DNA of 64,000 nucleotides from NCBI GenBank assembly GCA_937927235.1, contig CALBCM010000042.1, forward strand, positions 92,162 through 156,161. Direction: 5' to 3'. The stretch is from an uncultured Johnsonella sp. (GTDB lineage Bacteria > Bacillota > Clostridia > Lachnospirales > Lachnospiraceae). Each line of letters starts with the position of its first letter. Positions within the stretch are counted from its first letter, which is position 1. The position numbers were made by a program, and so were the translations under genes. Of the stretch, positions 10,094-19,298 are shown piece after piece. The notes beneath the pieces are model-generated. The model was not told the DNA's origin, searched no databases, and was given only the letters and a program-made list of their open reading frames with translations.

Positions 10094-10537
10094 TTACATA
10101 AGCTCCTTTATCTTATCAATAAGGCTTAATGCTTCTTCGTTTCCCTTTGTAGCACACATTATAGTATCATCGCCTGCTATACAGCCTATAACCTCTCCAA
10201 GCTCAAGTGCATCCACTGCCGCCGCCACTGCCATAGCCATGCCTGCCACAGTTTTAATAACTACAAGATTTTGAGCCTGCTCCACACTTAAAAGCCCCTC
10301 CTTTAAAATTCTGATATATTTCTCATAAAAGCTTTCACTGGACTGCTTAAAAACATACCTGTGCTCTCCTTTTGAAGAAGCTGCCTTTGTAAGCTTTAAA
10401 TCTCTTATATCTCTCGATATTGTAGCCTGAGTTACATTAAGCCCCTCTTTTTTAAGCTTGTCCAAAAGCTCCTCCTGAGTTTCAATATCATACTTTCTTA
10501 TAAGGCTTATAATCTTAGAATGTCTGAGATTTTTCAT
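10094..10537 (-). CDS. argR: Arginine repressor ArgR
   Basis: 147 residues, the standard length. The N-terminal winged helix carries TQATISRDIRDLKLTK (about residues 36-51). The C-terminal oligomerisation and arginine-binding domain carries IAGDDTIMC (about residues 120-128). It represses arginine biosynthesis and activates catabolism when arginine is bound. Location between nadK and recN is the usual Firmicutes arrangement. The ATG follows a strong GGAGG. Confidence 0.95.
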   Translation of the reverse strand: MKNLRHSKIISLIRKYDIETQEELLDKLKKEGLNVTQATISRDIRDLKLTKAASSKGEHRYVFKQSSESFYEKYIRILKEGLLSVEQAQNLVVIKTVAGMAMAVAAAVDALELGEVIGCIAGDDTIMCATKGNEEALSLIDKIKELM

Positions 10538-10550
10538 ACCACCTCCGGTT

Positions 10551-11387
10551 TTATATGCTGTTATTCATTTTATTTCTTAGATTATCTAAAAAAGATGTAC
10601 CCTGCAGCTTAATCAGCTTAGTTTTAACACTGCTCTCTTTTATATACATTCTTTCGCTATAGTCAAGATTCAGCTTTACTTCCCCGTCAAACAGAGCCGC
10701 CTTTACAACATCTTCTCTATCCGTCATCTCTACCTCCACTATGCTTTCAGGAGAAAGCACTATGCTCCTTCTGCTTAAAGCATGCGGGCATATAGGAGTT
10801 ATAAGTATCATTCTTCCTGCAAGCCCTGCTATAGGACCGCCCGCACTGAGGTTATATGCGGTTGAACCTGTCGGTGTTGCTATTATTATACCATCAGCTG
10901 AATATTCATTCAAGAATTCTCCGTCAACATATACCTTGCATCTTGTAAATTTTACTGTTTCAGTTTTTGTTATAATTACCTCATTAAGTGCAAGAAATTT
11001 TCTTTCCTCGCTGGGGCCACACTTACAACCTTCAAGCATCATCCGGTCTTCTATAGTAAATCTGCCTTCAAATAATTTTAAAAGCATATCCTTTATATTA
11101 TTTATATCATTATCATAGCCTACGCTTGTTAAAAATCCGAGATGCCCGAGATTAACTCCTATAAGAGGAATGCCGAGCCCTGCCACCTCTCCGGCGGCTT
11201 TAAGCAAGGTGCCATCTCCTCCGAGAGTGATTATGCAGTCTACATCCTCAGGTATGTTTCCTCTTTTCGTATAGCCTGAAACAGTATAGCATTTTCCTCC
11301 GGATTCTTTAATAAGATTTTTAATAATTTCCGAAACCTGCTTCGCTTTTAATTTTCCGTTATTTCCTATTACGTAAAAAGACCTCAT
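10551..11387 (-). CDS. nadK: NAD kinase
   Basis: 278 residues. Phosphorylates NAD to NADP. Hallmarks in order: LGGDGTLLKAA (catalytic Asp, about residue 57), GVNLGHLGFLT, LNEVII, and the NAD-binding DGIIIATPTGSTAYNLSAGGPI. It sits between tlyA and argR with gaps of 10 and 13 bases and a GGAGGAG ribosome site, so it is translated from the shared transcript. Confidence 0.96.
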   Translation of the reverse strand: MRSFYVIGNNGKLKAKQVSEIIKNLIKESGGKCYTVSGYTKRGNIPEDVDCIITLGGDGTLLKAAGEVAGLGIPLIGVNLGHLGFLTSVGYDNDINNIKDMLLKLFEGRFTIEDRMMLEGCKCGPSEERKFLALNEVIITKTETVKFTRCKVYVDGEFLNEYSADGIIIATPTGSTAYNLSAGGPIAGLAGRMILITPICPHALSRRSIVLSPESIVEVEMTDREDVVKAALFDGEVKLNLDYSERMYIKESSVKTKLIKLQGTSFLDNLRNKMNNSI

Positions 11388-11397
11388 ATCTCTCCTC

Positions 11398-12255
11398 CTA
11401 ATTTATAAGACTGTCATGCGCTTCATCTACAATGCCTGCAATAATATTTTTAAAATCAATATCCTTATATTTATTGGTTTTAATACAAGCTCTTTTTAGA
11501 TAAATCAGATATTCTATATTTCCCTGAGGTCCCTTGACAGGAGAATAGGTAAGTCCAAGGCCCGATAAATCCGTAACAGGCTCAAATCCATTTTCAAAAG
11601 CGTAATTAATTACATTTGTAATTACTTCAATATGAGTATTTTTATCTCTGACTACACCCTTTTTCCCGACCTTTTCACGCCCTGCCTCAAATTGAGGCTT
11701 TATTAATGCCACCATTTTCGCCTCCTGTGAAAGAAGCTCCTTTACTGCGGGAAATATTTTCGACAGTGAAATAAAGGATACGTCAGCCGACACAAAATCT
11801 ACAGGCTCTGTTACCAGCTCTTTATTTATATATCTTATATTGGTTTTTTCCATACATATAACGCGAGAATCATTCCTGAGCTTCCAGGCAAGCTGCCCAT
11901 AGCCCACATCAACAGCATACACCTTGGAAGCCTTGTTTTGAAGCATACAGTCCGTAAATCCGCCCGTAGATGCACCTATGTCCATACATATTTTAGAAGC
12001 AAGCTCTATCCTGAAGGTGTCAACAGCCTTTTCCAGCTTTAAACCGCCCCGGCTCACATATCTAAGAGTATTTCCCTTTATTTTAATATCTTCATCTTCA
12101 TAGAAGGAAGCCCCGGGCTTATCCTCTTTTTCTCCGTTAACAAACACCACGCCTGACATTATAATCGCTTTGGCTTTTTCTCTGCTTTGTGCAAAGCCTT
12201 TATTTAATAAAATAACATCAAGTCTGTTCTTTTTTCTTAATTTATTTTCCTGCAT
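11398..12255 (-). CDS. tlyA: TlyA-family rRNA 2'-O-methyltransferase
   Basis: 285 residues. An N-terminal S4 RNA-binding domain (RLDVILLNKGFAQSREKAK) is followed by an FtsJ/RrmJ-type SAM fold with the SAM loop DIGASTGGFTDC at about residues 94-105 and ALIKPQFEAG. The family methylates cytidines of 16S and/or 23S rRNA; some members have been reported as haemolysins, which probably does not apply here. The ATG has no obvious Shine-Dalgarno site and lies 14 bases after dxs, suggesting translational coupling. Confidence 0.92.
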   Translation of the reverse strand: MQENKLRKKNRLDVILLNKGFAQSREKAKAIIMSGVVFVNGEKEDKPGASFYEDEDIKIKGNTLRYVSRGGLKLEKAVDTFRIELASKICMDIGASTGGFTDCMLQNKASKVYAVDVGYGQLAWKLRNDSRVICMEKTNIRYINKELVTEPVDFVSADVSFISLSKIFPAVKELLSQEAKMVALIKPQFEAGREKVGKKGVVRDKNTHIEVITNVINYAFENGFEPVTDLSGLGLTYSPVKGPQGNIEYLIYLKRACIKTNKYKDIDFKNIIAGIVDEAHDSLIN

Positions 12256-12269
12256 AAATTTTTATTTTA

Positions 12270-14132
12270 TTATAATTTGTATTTTTCTCTAAGGCTTTTA
12301 AATATAGACTCGGAATCAATTCCCAGACTCTGCCTTAAACGTGATACATCTCCATGCTCAACATAGGCATCCGGCAGAGTTACATTATAAACCTGTATAT
12401 GAGGATAATGCTCTCTGATATAATTGCCTGCACTCAAGCCGAACCCTCCGTTTAAAACATTTTCTTCAAGCGTGACTACCAGCTTATGCTTTTCACAAAG
12501 CCTGTCAATAAGCTGCTTGTCAAAGGGCTTTATAAATCTTGCATTTGCAAGGCTGCAATTATGAGATATAAGCTTGAATCTGTTGCGCAGATTATTTGCA
12601 CAGCTTACCATACTGCCTACAGCAAGCAATGCGATTTCACTTTCTTCATAAATCAGCTCTCCTTTGCCGTATTCAACCGGAGCGTTAAATTCTTCAAGAC
12701 CTGTATATGCCCTTCCTCTGGGGTATCTTATCGCTATAGGTCCTTCGTATGAAAGTGCAAACTCCAATTCAGCCTCCAACTCTTTATTATTTTTAGGTGC
12801 CATAATGCTCATATTCGGAATACAGCTTAAATATGAAAAATCAAAGATACCCTGGTGAGTTTCTCCATCAGCTCCCACAAGTCCTGCTCTGTCAATTGCA
12901 AAAACTACATTTAAGTTTTGTATACACACGTCATGCAGGATTTGGTCGAAACCTCTCTGTAAAAATGAGGAATATACAGCTACCACAGGTTTAAGTCCCA
13001 TGCGAGCCATACCGGCTGCCAGTGTTACTGCATGCTGCTCAGCTATGCCTACATCAAAAAATCTCCTAGGATAAAGCTTGGCAAATTTGTTCAGTCCCGT
13101 ACCGTCAGGCATAGCGGCAGTAATAGCGGTGATTTTCTTGTCGCTTTTTGCCAGACTGCAAAGCTTGTCTGCAAAGACATCAGTATAATCCGGCTTTATT
13201 TTCTCTTTTAAAGGTTTGCCGGTAGCTATATCGAAGGCTCCCACTCCGTGAAATTTTTCCGGATTTTCTTCAGCAGGCTTATAGCCCTTTCCCTTTCTTG
13301 TAATGACATGGACCAGGACTGAGGATTCAAGCTTCTTTGCTTCTTTAAGTACCTTGCAGAGCTGAGGAATATTATGACCGTCAACAGGTCCAAGATAAAT
13401 TATTCCCATATTTTCAAAAAGCATTCCTGGAATTAAAAACTGCTTAATTCCATTTTTAGTATATCTTATACTGTCAATTACCGCCTTGCCGAATACCGGT
13501 ACCTTTTCAAGTATTGATTGGACATCTCTTTTTAAATTGTTATAAAAATTCCCCGTCCTTATACCGTTTAAATAATTCGACATGCCTCCTACATTTCTTG
13601 AAATTGACATGCTGTTGTCATTTAATATTATAATAAAGTTCTTTTTCATACGTGCAGCATTATTAAGTGCCTCATAGGCCATGCCGCCGGTAAGCGCCCC
13701 GTCCCCTATAATCGATACCACCTTATAATTTTCATTAAGCAAATCTCTGGCTTGAGCTATGCCGAGACCTGCCGATATGCTCGTAGATGAATGCCCCGTA
13801 TTAAAAGCATCACAGGGGCTTTCTTTAGTTTTTGGAAAGCCTGAGATGCCTCCGAATCTTCTAAGCTCATCAAATTCTTCCCTCCTGCCGCTCAAAATCT
13901 TATGCGTATAGGACTGATGCCCCACATCCCATATAATTTTATCTTCAGGTATTTTAAAAGAGCGGTATAAAGCTATAGTCAGCTCCACCACTCCAAGATT
14001 GCTTGCAAGGTGACCGCCGGTTACACTCAGCTTATTGATGAGAAAACCTCTTATCTCCTTTGCAAGCTTATTTAAATCAGAAGCCTTGATTTTTTTTACA
14101 TCCGAGGCTTTATTAATATTATCCAGCAGCAT
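12270..14132 (-). CDS. dxs: 1-deoxy-D-xylulose-5-phosphate synthase
   Basis: 620 residues, full length. First enzyme of the MEP isoprenoid pathway, condensing pyruvate with glyceraldehyde 3-phosphate. The thiamine-diphosphate motif GDGALTGGMAYEALNN lies near residue 143; DVGHQSYTHKILSGR and the C-terminal transketolase segment DRAGLVGADGETHQG are also clear. It is five bases from ispA, so precursor supply and prenyl chain extension are co-expressed. Confidence 0.97.
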   Translation of the reverse strand: MLLDNINKASDVKKIKASDLNKLAKEIRGFLINKLSVTGGHLASNLGVVELTIALYRSFKIPEDKIIWDVGHQSYTHKILSGRREEFDELRRFGGISGFPKTKESPCDAFNTGHSSTSISAGLGIAQARDLLNENYKVVSIIGDGALTGGMAYEALNNAARMKKNFIIILNDNSMSISRNVGGMSNYLNGIRTGNFYNNLKRDVQSILEKVPVFGKAVIDSIRYTKNGIKQFLIPGMLFENMGIIYLGPVDGHNIPQLCKVLKEAKKLESSVLVHVITRKGKGYKPAEENPEKFHGVGAFDIATGKPLKEKIKPDYTDVFADKLCSLAKSDKKITAITAAMPDGTGLNKFAKLYPRRFFDVGIAEQHAVTLAAGMARMGLKPVVAVYSSFLQRGFDQILHDVCIQNLNVVFAIDRAGLVGADGETHQGIFDFSYLSCIPNMSIMAPKNNKELEAELEFALSYEGPIAIRYPRGRAYTGLEEFNAPVEYGKGELIYEESEIALLAVGSMVSCANNLRNRFKLISHNCSLANARFIKPFDKQLIDRLCEKHKLVVTLEENVLNGGFGLSAGNYIREHYPHIQVYNVTLPDAYVEHGDVSRLRQSLGIDSESIFKSLREKYKL

Positions 14133-14137
14133 TTCCT

Positions 14138-15034
14138 CTAACTCTTTCTATCCGTAAGCTTATCTATTATTTTTTCAAGAACTTCGGAATTTCCACATTT
14201 TGATTCTATATTTTTTAAAATATTTTTTGCTTCAAGTGAAAGCCTTTTTACTTCATTTTTTGCATACTCAAGCCCATAAAGACTTACATAGGTAGTCTTT
14301 TCGTTTTTTGCATCGGAATGCACAGTTTTCCCAAGCACCTCTTCACTTGAAGTTTCATCTAGTATATCATCTTGTATCTGAAATGCAAGCCCTATACAAG
14401 AAGCACATCTTTCTATTTCTTTTAGTTTTTCTTTATTTTCCTGTACCGCACCGCCTATCACCGCTCCTACCATCATTGAGGCTTCTAAAAGTGCGGAAGT
14501 TTTAAGTCTGTATATAAAATCAAGCTTGTCCTTGTTTAAGCTTTTTCCGGTATTTTCAACATCAACGCTTTGACCGCCTATCATTCCGTTAATTCCGGTT
14601 TTTTGTGCTATTATCTTTAAAGCAAGTGCTGCTCTCTCAGGAAATTCCGCATTTAATACGGCTTCCGACATTATGATAAACGCCTCAACTATGAGTGCAT
14701 CTCCTGCCAGCACCGCCATATCTTCACCGTAGCTTACCCAGGTGGTAGGCTTTCCTCTCCTTAAAGTATCATTATCCATGCAGGGCAAATCGTCATGGAT
14801 TAGTGAGGAAGAATGTATCATTTCCATAGCACTCATAAAGGGAGCAATATTTTTAATATCCGCAGCTTCACCGGCAAAAAGTCTATAGGTTTCAAACATT
14901 ATCAGAGGTCTTACCCTCTTGCCCCCTCCCTTTACCGCACTGCACATAGCTTCGAGCACCGTTTTTTGCAAGCCCTTGCACTCCGGCAAAAAACTGATTA
15001 TACCGGCTTCAATTTCTGATTTATTAAATTCCAT
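14138..15034 (-). CDS. ispA: Short-chain polyprenyl diphosphate synthase (farnesyl/geranylgeranyl type)
   Basis: 298 residues. First aspartate-rich motif is DDLPCMD (in SSLIHDDLPCMDNDTLRRG) and the second is DDILD (in FQIQDDILDETSSEEVLGK). The two residues between the aspartates of the first motif (LPCMD) fit the bacterial FPP synthase type. It builds the C15 precursor for undecaprenyl phosphate and quinone-like prenyls. The ATG at 15034 has GGAGGG upstream. xseB and xseA usually precede this gene in Clostridia but are missing here. Confidence 0.95.
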   Translation of the reverse strand: MEFNKSEIEAGIISFLPECKGLQKTVLEAMCSAVKGGGKRVRPLIMFETYRLFAGEAADIKNIAPFMSAMEMIHSSSLIHDDLPCMDNDTLRRGKPTTWVSYGEDMAVLAGDALIVEAFIIMSEAVLNAEFPERAALALKIIAQKTGINGMIGGQSVDVENTGKSLNKDKLDFIYRLKTSALLEASMMVGAVIGGAVQENKEKLKEIERCASCIGLAFQIQDDILDETSSEEVLGKTVHSDAKNEKTTYVSLYGLEYAKNEVKRLSLEAKNILKNIESKCGNSEVLEKIIDKLTDRKS

Positions 15035-15093
15035 AATTTCCCTCCATTCCTTTCCAGAGCTTCCCTGAACAGCTGCTTTCAGCTTTGCTGTGC

Positions 15094-15519
15094 CTACATA
15101 AGCTTTGCAAGGATTCCATTGACAAACGAGAAGGAATCATCTCCTCCAAACTTCTTTGCCAGCTCAACCGCTTCATTGACTGCAACCTTTTCAGGAATTT
15201 TTTCATCATATTTCATTTCATATACTGCAAGCCTGAGTATAGTAAGCTCCACTTTCCCCATTCTGTCAAGGGTCCAGCCCCTTGAAACCAAGCTTATTGT
15301 TTCATCTATGCTTTCCATTTCCTCTCTTACAGCTTTTGCTCTTGAATAAATTTCATCAATCTGGTCAGCTTCCTTATTTTCCGTATTTTCTGCTTTTAAA
15401 TAGTCGTTTTCTTCGTTTTCCATAAATAAGCCGACTTGTTCATAAAGCTCCTGCTCATCGTGGAAGTATGAACAAAACAATATTTTAAAACAATTTTCCC
15501 TAAATTTTCTCCTACTCAT
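15094..15519 (-). CDS. nusB: Transcription antitermination factor NusB
   Basis: 141 residues. The N-terminal RRKFRENCFKILFCSY and the C-terminal signature ILRLAVYEMKYDEKIPEKVAVNEAVELAKKFG with FVNGILAKL are diagnostic. NusB pairs with NusE (S10) at boxA for rRNA antitermination. It heads the housekeeping run and is preceded by a probable promoter at 15558-15586. Confidence 0.95.
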   Translation of the reverse strand: MSRRKFRENCFKILFCSYFHDEQELYEQVGLFMENEENDYLKAENTENKEADQIDEIYSRAKAVREEMESIDETISLVSRGWTLDRMGKVELTILRLAVYEMKYDEKIPEKVAVNEAVELAKKFGGDDSFSFVNGILAKLM

Positions 15520-15557
15520 ATCCTACCTTTGCTTTCATTATTAATAAATACTTTATT

Positions 15558-15586
15558 ACGTTATTTGAATTTTATAATATTGTCAA
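15558..15586 (-). promoter_or_regulatory. Probable sigma-A promoter for the nusB-recN run
   Basis: On the minus strand a perfect -35 TTGACA (15581-15586) is followed after 17 bases by a weaker -10 TAACGT (15558-15563). It lies in the only gap in front of nusB, downstream of the addA stop. Confidence 0.45.
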
Positions 15587-15598
15587 GTGCTTTTTAGG

Positions 15599-18500
15599 CT
15601 ATAATTCCAATGCCTTATTTAATCTGCATGACCATATATATTTTTTTGCCACTCTTTTTTGCAGAGCCGCTTCCAGTGCTTCAGTATAATAACTAAGCTG
15701 CAGAGAATATTTTTCTATAAGCTCTTGCTCGCTTTTTTTCCTGTCAGTCTTATAATCCACCAAAATTATATAATCCTCTTTTTCTATATAAGCATCTATA
15801 ATTCCCTGTATAAGCACAGGCTCATCACTGTCTGCCGCATTTAACTGCCTTGCCGGAAGTGTCATTATAAAGGTTTTTTCTCTTTTAAGCTTTTTGCTTT
15901 TATAAGCAGCTTTAAATAGTGCACCCAGCTCCGAATTAATAAAATTAATTACCTCTTTTTTATTTATATTTTTCTTTTCATGCTCAGATATAATGCCGCT
16001 GTCAATTAAGCCCTCGATAAAAGCTTCCAGGCTGTTTTCATCATGCACCTGCTCATAATCCAGAAGCTCCATAATCCTGTGAAAGGCGTTTCCTCTGTCA
16101 ACCGCTCTTTGAATAAATCCTGCAGCTGAATCAGCTTCCTGTAAATAATCCTCATCGGCAACTAATAATCCTGCTTCTTCATCTGATAAGCCTGTTATTT
16201 CAATTTTTGCCGTATTGATATTTAATCTATTTATTTTTGCTATGCTTAATTTAGTGCAAAGCTCTATATCCTCAGCAAATTCATAGGGCTTGTCTATAAT
16301 TCTTTTTATATTATTTTCTTTAACAGCAGGCTCGCCTGTTAATTTCTCCAATTCTGTTTCTAATTGCTTCTGGTTCGCTTCCTCACTTTTATTTTTTAAT
16401 AACTCATCATCCGCAGCAGTGCTGTATCCTATCCCCGTTACTCTAATCTGATTTTTAATATAGGGCAGACTCATAAGCAGCCAATCCAAAAAAGAATTGG
16501 CTGAAGCGGTATCAGTAGCACTTAAAGCGTTATTCTCCGTGCTTACCAGGTGATTGTATTTGCTGAGAGCTTCTTCATAATCTTTTACTGAAGCTGTCAT
16601 TATAAGTGCCTCCTTTGCTCTGCTCATAGCTACATACAGTATCCTTATTTCCTCTGCAAGAGCCTGCTGCTTCATCTTATATTTTAATACATTTTTTTTA
16701 ATGCTGCTCCATTTTATTCTTTTCTCAAAATCCACATAATCACAGGCCAGTCCCAAATCGGAGTCTATTACTATAGACGACCTCATATCCTGAAAATTAA
16801 ACCTTTTTCCTATATTTGCAATAAAACAGATTGGAAACTCAAGTCCTTTGGATTTATGTATGCTCATTATACGTACCGTATTGTCAAATTCACCTAGAAT
16901 CGAGGCTTCCCCGTAATCCGTACTGTACTGCTTTAAATTGTCAATATATCTTATAAAATTAAAAAGCCCTCTGAAACCTGTAGCTTCATAAGCTGCCGCT
17001 TTTTCTGCCAGCATTACAAGATTGGCTTTCCTTATTTCTCCTGCCGGCAGAGCAGCTGCATAATCAAGATAGCCGGTTTCCTCGTAAATATGCCTTAACA
17101 GCTCGGAAAATTTTATGTATTTTGACATTGCCCTGTATTTATCCAGCATAGCCAGCGCATTTTTAAGCTTACTTACAGTATCAGGGCTTACAGCCTTCGG
17201 CTCCTCATTTATCACGTATAAACAGGCATCATAAAGCATGACCGCTTTATCCGGGCTATCAATTTCACTTAAACCGGAAATTTTTTCGTATATATATTTT
17301 CTATATAAACATATTATAGCAGCAAGCTCATTGTCGCTTAAGCCTATGATTGGAGAATGTAAAAAAGCGGCAAGCTCCACTTCACTGTAAGGATTGTCCA
17401 CTGCCTGCAAAAGAGCGAGGATTACCCTTACCTCAAGAGCATCGAAATATCCCGCAGAGGTTTCAGCATAAGCAGGTATGCCCTCGGCTATCAGTGTGTC
17501 CACAAAGGCTTCCGCTCTGCCGGATATCGCCCTGAAAAGTATAACTATATCTGAATATTTAGCCTGCCTGTAAGCCCCGCTTTTTGCATCTTTAATTAAA
17601 AGGGGCTTTTGAGTTTCTCCTGAAATCATTGCTTTAATTTTCAAGGCAATCATCTTAGCTTCCAGCTCTACCTTGCTTAAATCGGAGTCCTCCTCCATAG
17701 CCTCATTTTCTTTTGTTTCGACTTCATATAAAATAAGCTGCGGGACAGGTGAAGTAGCTCCTCTTTCATCATTTATTTCTTCATACAAGGCTCCCGGATA
17801 AAGTGCCGCTTCACTGTCATACTCTATGCCTCCAAGACCGGCGGACATAATTTTATAAAACAAGGCATTTATTCCCTCAAGCACGCTGCTTCTGCTTCTG
17901 AAATTTTGTTTTAAATTAATTAAAACCTCTTTTGATTCAATGCTGTTAATTTCGGTATTGTATTTTGTGTAGGTATTATATTTATAATTAAAAAGCTCAG
18001 GCTTTGCCTGTCTGAAGGCATAAATGCTCTGCTTGACATCTCCCACCATAAATACATTGCCGTTTTCTATTGCATTAATTAATTCTTCCTGTACATAATT
18101 GGAGTCCTGATATTCATCAATATAGATTTCTTTAAACTGAAGGGCATACTCCAGTGCAGCTGTGCTTTTTTCTCCCTTATTCCAAAGTATTTCAAGTGCA
18201 AAATGCTCAATATCATTAAAGTCTGCAATATTTTTTTCCACTTTGCATGCCAGCAGCCTTTCCATGTATTCAAGGCATAAATTAATAAGAGCCTTTATCA
18301 TTGCCGCCTGAGCACTTTCCTCCAGCTCTATCCTCTCATCCTCTGCAATAAAGCTTTTAATAAAATTATCTTTTATAATTTTTTTATAGTCATCTCTTAT
18401 GCCCTTTGCCCTAGCTTTTAATTCAGCATCCGTATCCTTCGATGCTCTGCCTATCATCGGAAAATCAAAGGCTTGAAGAGCTTGCTTTACCTCTGTATAG

Positions 18501-19297
18501 GAAAGTGCCGCAGCCAGCCTTCTAATTAATAAAAGCTCGGCTTCAAAGGTATTTTTATAAGCGTAAGGTCCTGACTCCTCATTACATAAATCTATGGCAA
18601 GGAGTATTTTTTTTTCTATATCGCCTGCGGCATATTTAATTTTATCTGTTACATAAGCTTCCCAAAGCCTCCTGTCTGCCCCCTCCTCATAAGACATTAA
18701 AAGCTCGTTGAGCCATTTCTCAGGCCAAGGCTTTGCAGAAGCAAAGCTATAAAGCCCTTCTATATATTCCTTAATCCTGGAATCGCTTTTTGCTCCTGAA
18801 AAGGAATCCACCAGCCTGATATAGTTTTCATCATTTGCAGCATATTTTTCTTCCATAAGCTCTGAAAGCACTTCATCCTTTATAAGGCTCAGCTCGCCCT
18901 GGTCTGCTATCCTGAAAGCCGGGTCAAGAGGCACTCTGTCTATATGCTCTCTTATAATTGACAGGCAAAAGCTGTCAATAGTCACTATCCTGGCATGCTC
19001 CACAAGTGCTGACTGTCTTTTAAGCCTCTCATAAAGCTTTGAGCCGTAAGGGCAGGCAGCCATAGCCTCTTCTATTCTTTTAAATATTCTCTCTCTCATT
19101 TCAGAAGCTGCCGCTCTTGTAAATGTCATTATAAGCAGCTCATCAACATCAACCGGCTCCTTTTCATCAATTATCCTGCTTATTACACGCTCAACAAGCA
19201 CAGCAGTTTTTCCGCTTCCCGCACCTGCTGCTACAAGTACCTTTTTATCGCGTACATTTATAGCATCGCTTTGTGCCTTAGTCCATTTCGCCGCCAT
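15599..19297 (-). CDS. addA: ATP-dependent helicase/nuclease subunit A (AddA)
   Basis: 1232 residues, full length. UvrD-like helicase with Walker A VAAGAGSGKTAVLVERV (about residues 21-37), Walker B/Q region NVFMVGDVKQSIYAFRQAKP, motif IV LKQNFRSRS, and the C-terminal RecB-type nuclease motif IQGIIDAY followed by ILVDYKTDR. With AddB it resects double-strand breaks and recognises Chi in Firmicutes. The addB stop and addA ATG are one base apart, so the two are translationally coupled. Confidence 0.96.
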   Translation of the reverse strand: MAAKWTKAQSDAINVRDKKVLVAAGAGSGKTAVLVERVISRIIDEKEPVDVDELLIMTFTRAAASEMRERIFKRIEEAMAACPYGSKLYERLKRQSALVEHARIVTIDSFCLSIIREHIDRVPLDPAFRIADQGELSLIKDEVLSELMEEKYAANDENYIRLVDSFSGAKSDSRIKEYIEGLYSFASAKPWPEKWLNELLMSYEEGADRRLWEAYVTDKIKYAAGDIEKKILLAIDLCNEESGPYAYKNTFEAELLLIRRLAAALSYTEVKQALQAFDFPMIGRASKDTDAELKARAKGIRDDYKKIIKDNFIKSFIAEDERIELEESAQAAMIKALINLCLEYMERLLACKVEKNIADFNDIEHFALEILWNKGEKSTAALEYALQFKEIYIDEYQDSNYVQEELINAIENGNVFMVGDVKQSIYAFRQAKPELFNYKYNTYTKYNTEINSIESKEVLINLKQNFRSRSSVLEGINALFYKIMSAGLGGIEYDSEAALYPGALYEEINDERGATSPVPQLILYEVETKENEAMEEDSDLSKVELEAKMIALKIKAMISGETQKPLLIKDAKSGAYRQAKYSDIVILFRAISGRAEAFVDTLIAEGIPAYAETSAGYFDALEVRVILALLQAVDNPYSEVELAAFLHSPIIGLSDNELAAIICLYRKYIYEKISGLSEIDSPDKAVMLYDACLYVINEEPKAVSPDTVSKLKNALAMLDKYRAMSKYIKFSELLRHIYEETGYLDYAAALPAGEIRKANLVMLAEKAAAYEATGFRGLFNFIRYIDNLKQYSTDYGEASILGEFDNTVRIMSIHKSKGLEFPICFIANIGKRFNFQDMRSSIVIDSDLGLACDYVDFEKRIKWSSIKKNVLKYKMKQQALAEEIRILYVAMSRAKEALIMTASVKDYEEALSKYNHLVSTENNALSATDTASANSFLDWLLMSLPYIKNQIRVTGIGYSTAADDELLKNKSEEANQKQLETELEKLTGEPAVKENNIKRIIDKPYEFAEDIELCTKLSIAKINRLNINTAKIEITGLSDEEAGLLVADEDYLQEADSAAGFIQRAVDRGNAFHRIMELLDYEQVHDENSLEAFIEGLIDSGIISEHEKKNINKKEVINFINSELGALFKAAYKSKKLKREKTFIMTLPARQLNAADSDEPVLIQGIIDAYIEKEDYIILVDYKTDRKKSEQELIEKYSLQLSYYTEALEAALQKRVAKKYIWSCRLNKALEL

Positions 19298-19298
19298 C

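Noticed and set aside
15024..15209. Possible xseB between nusB and ispA
   Set aside because: The frame is the shadow of nusB codons, carries none of the XseB signature and overlaps nusB on the same strand.
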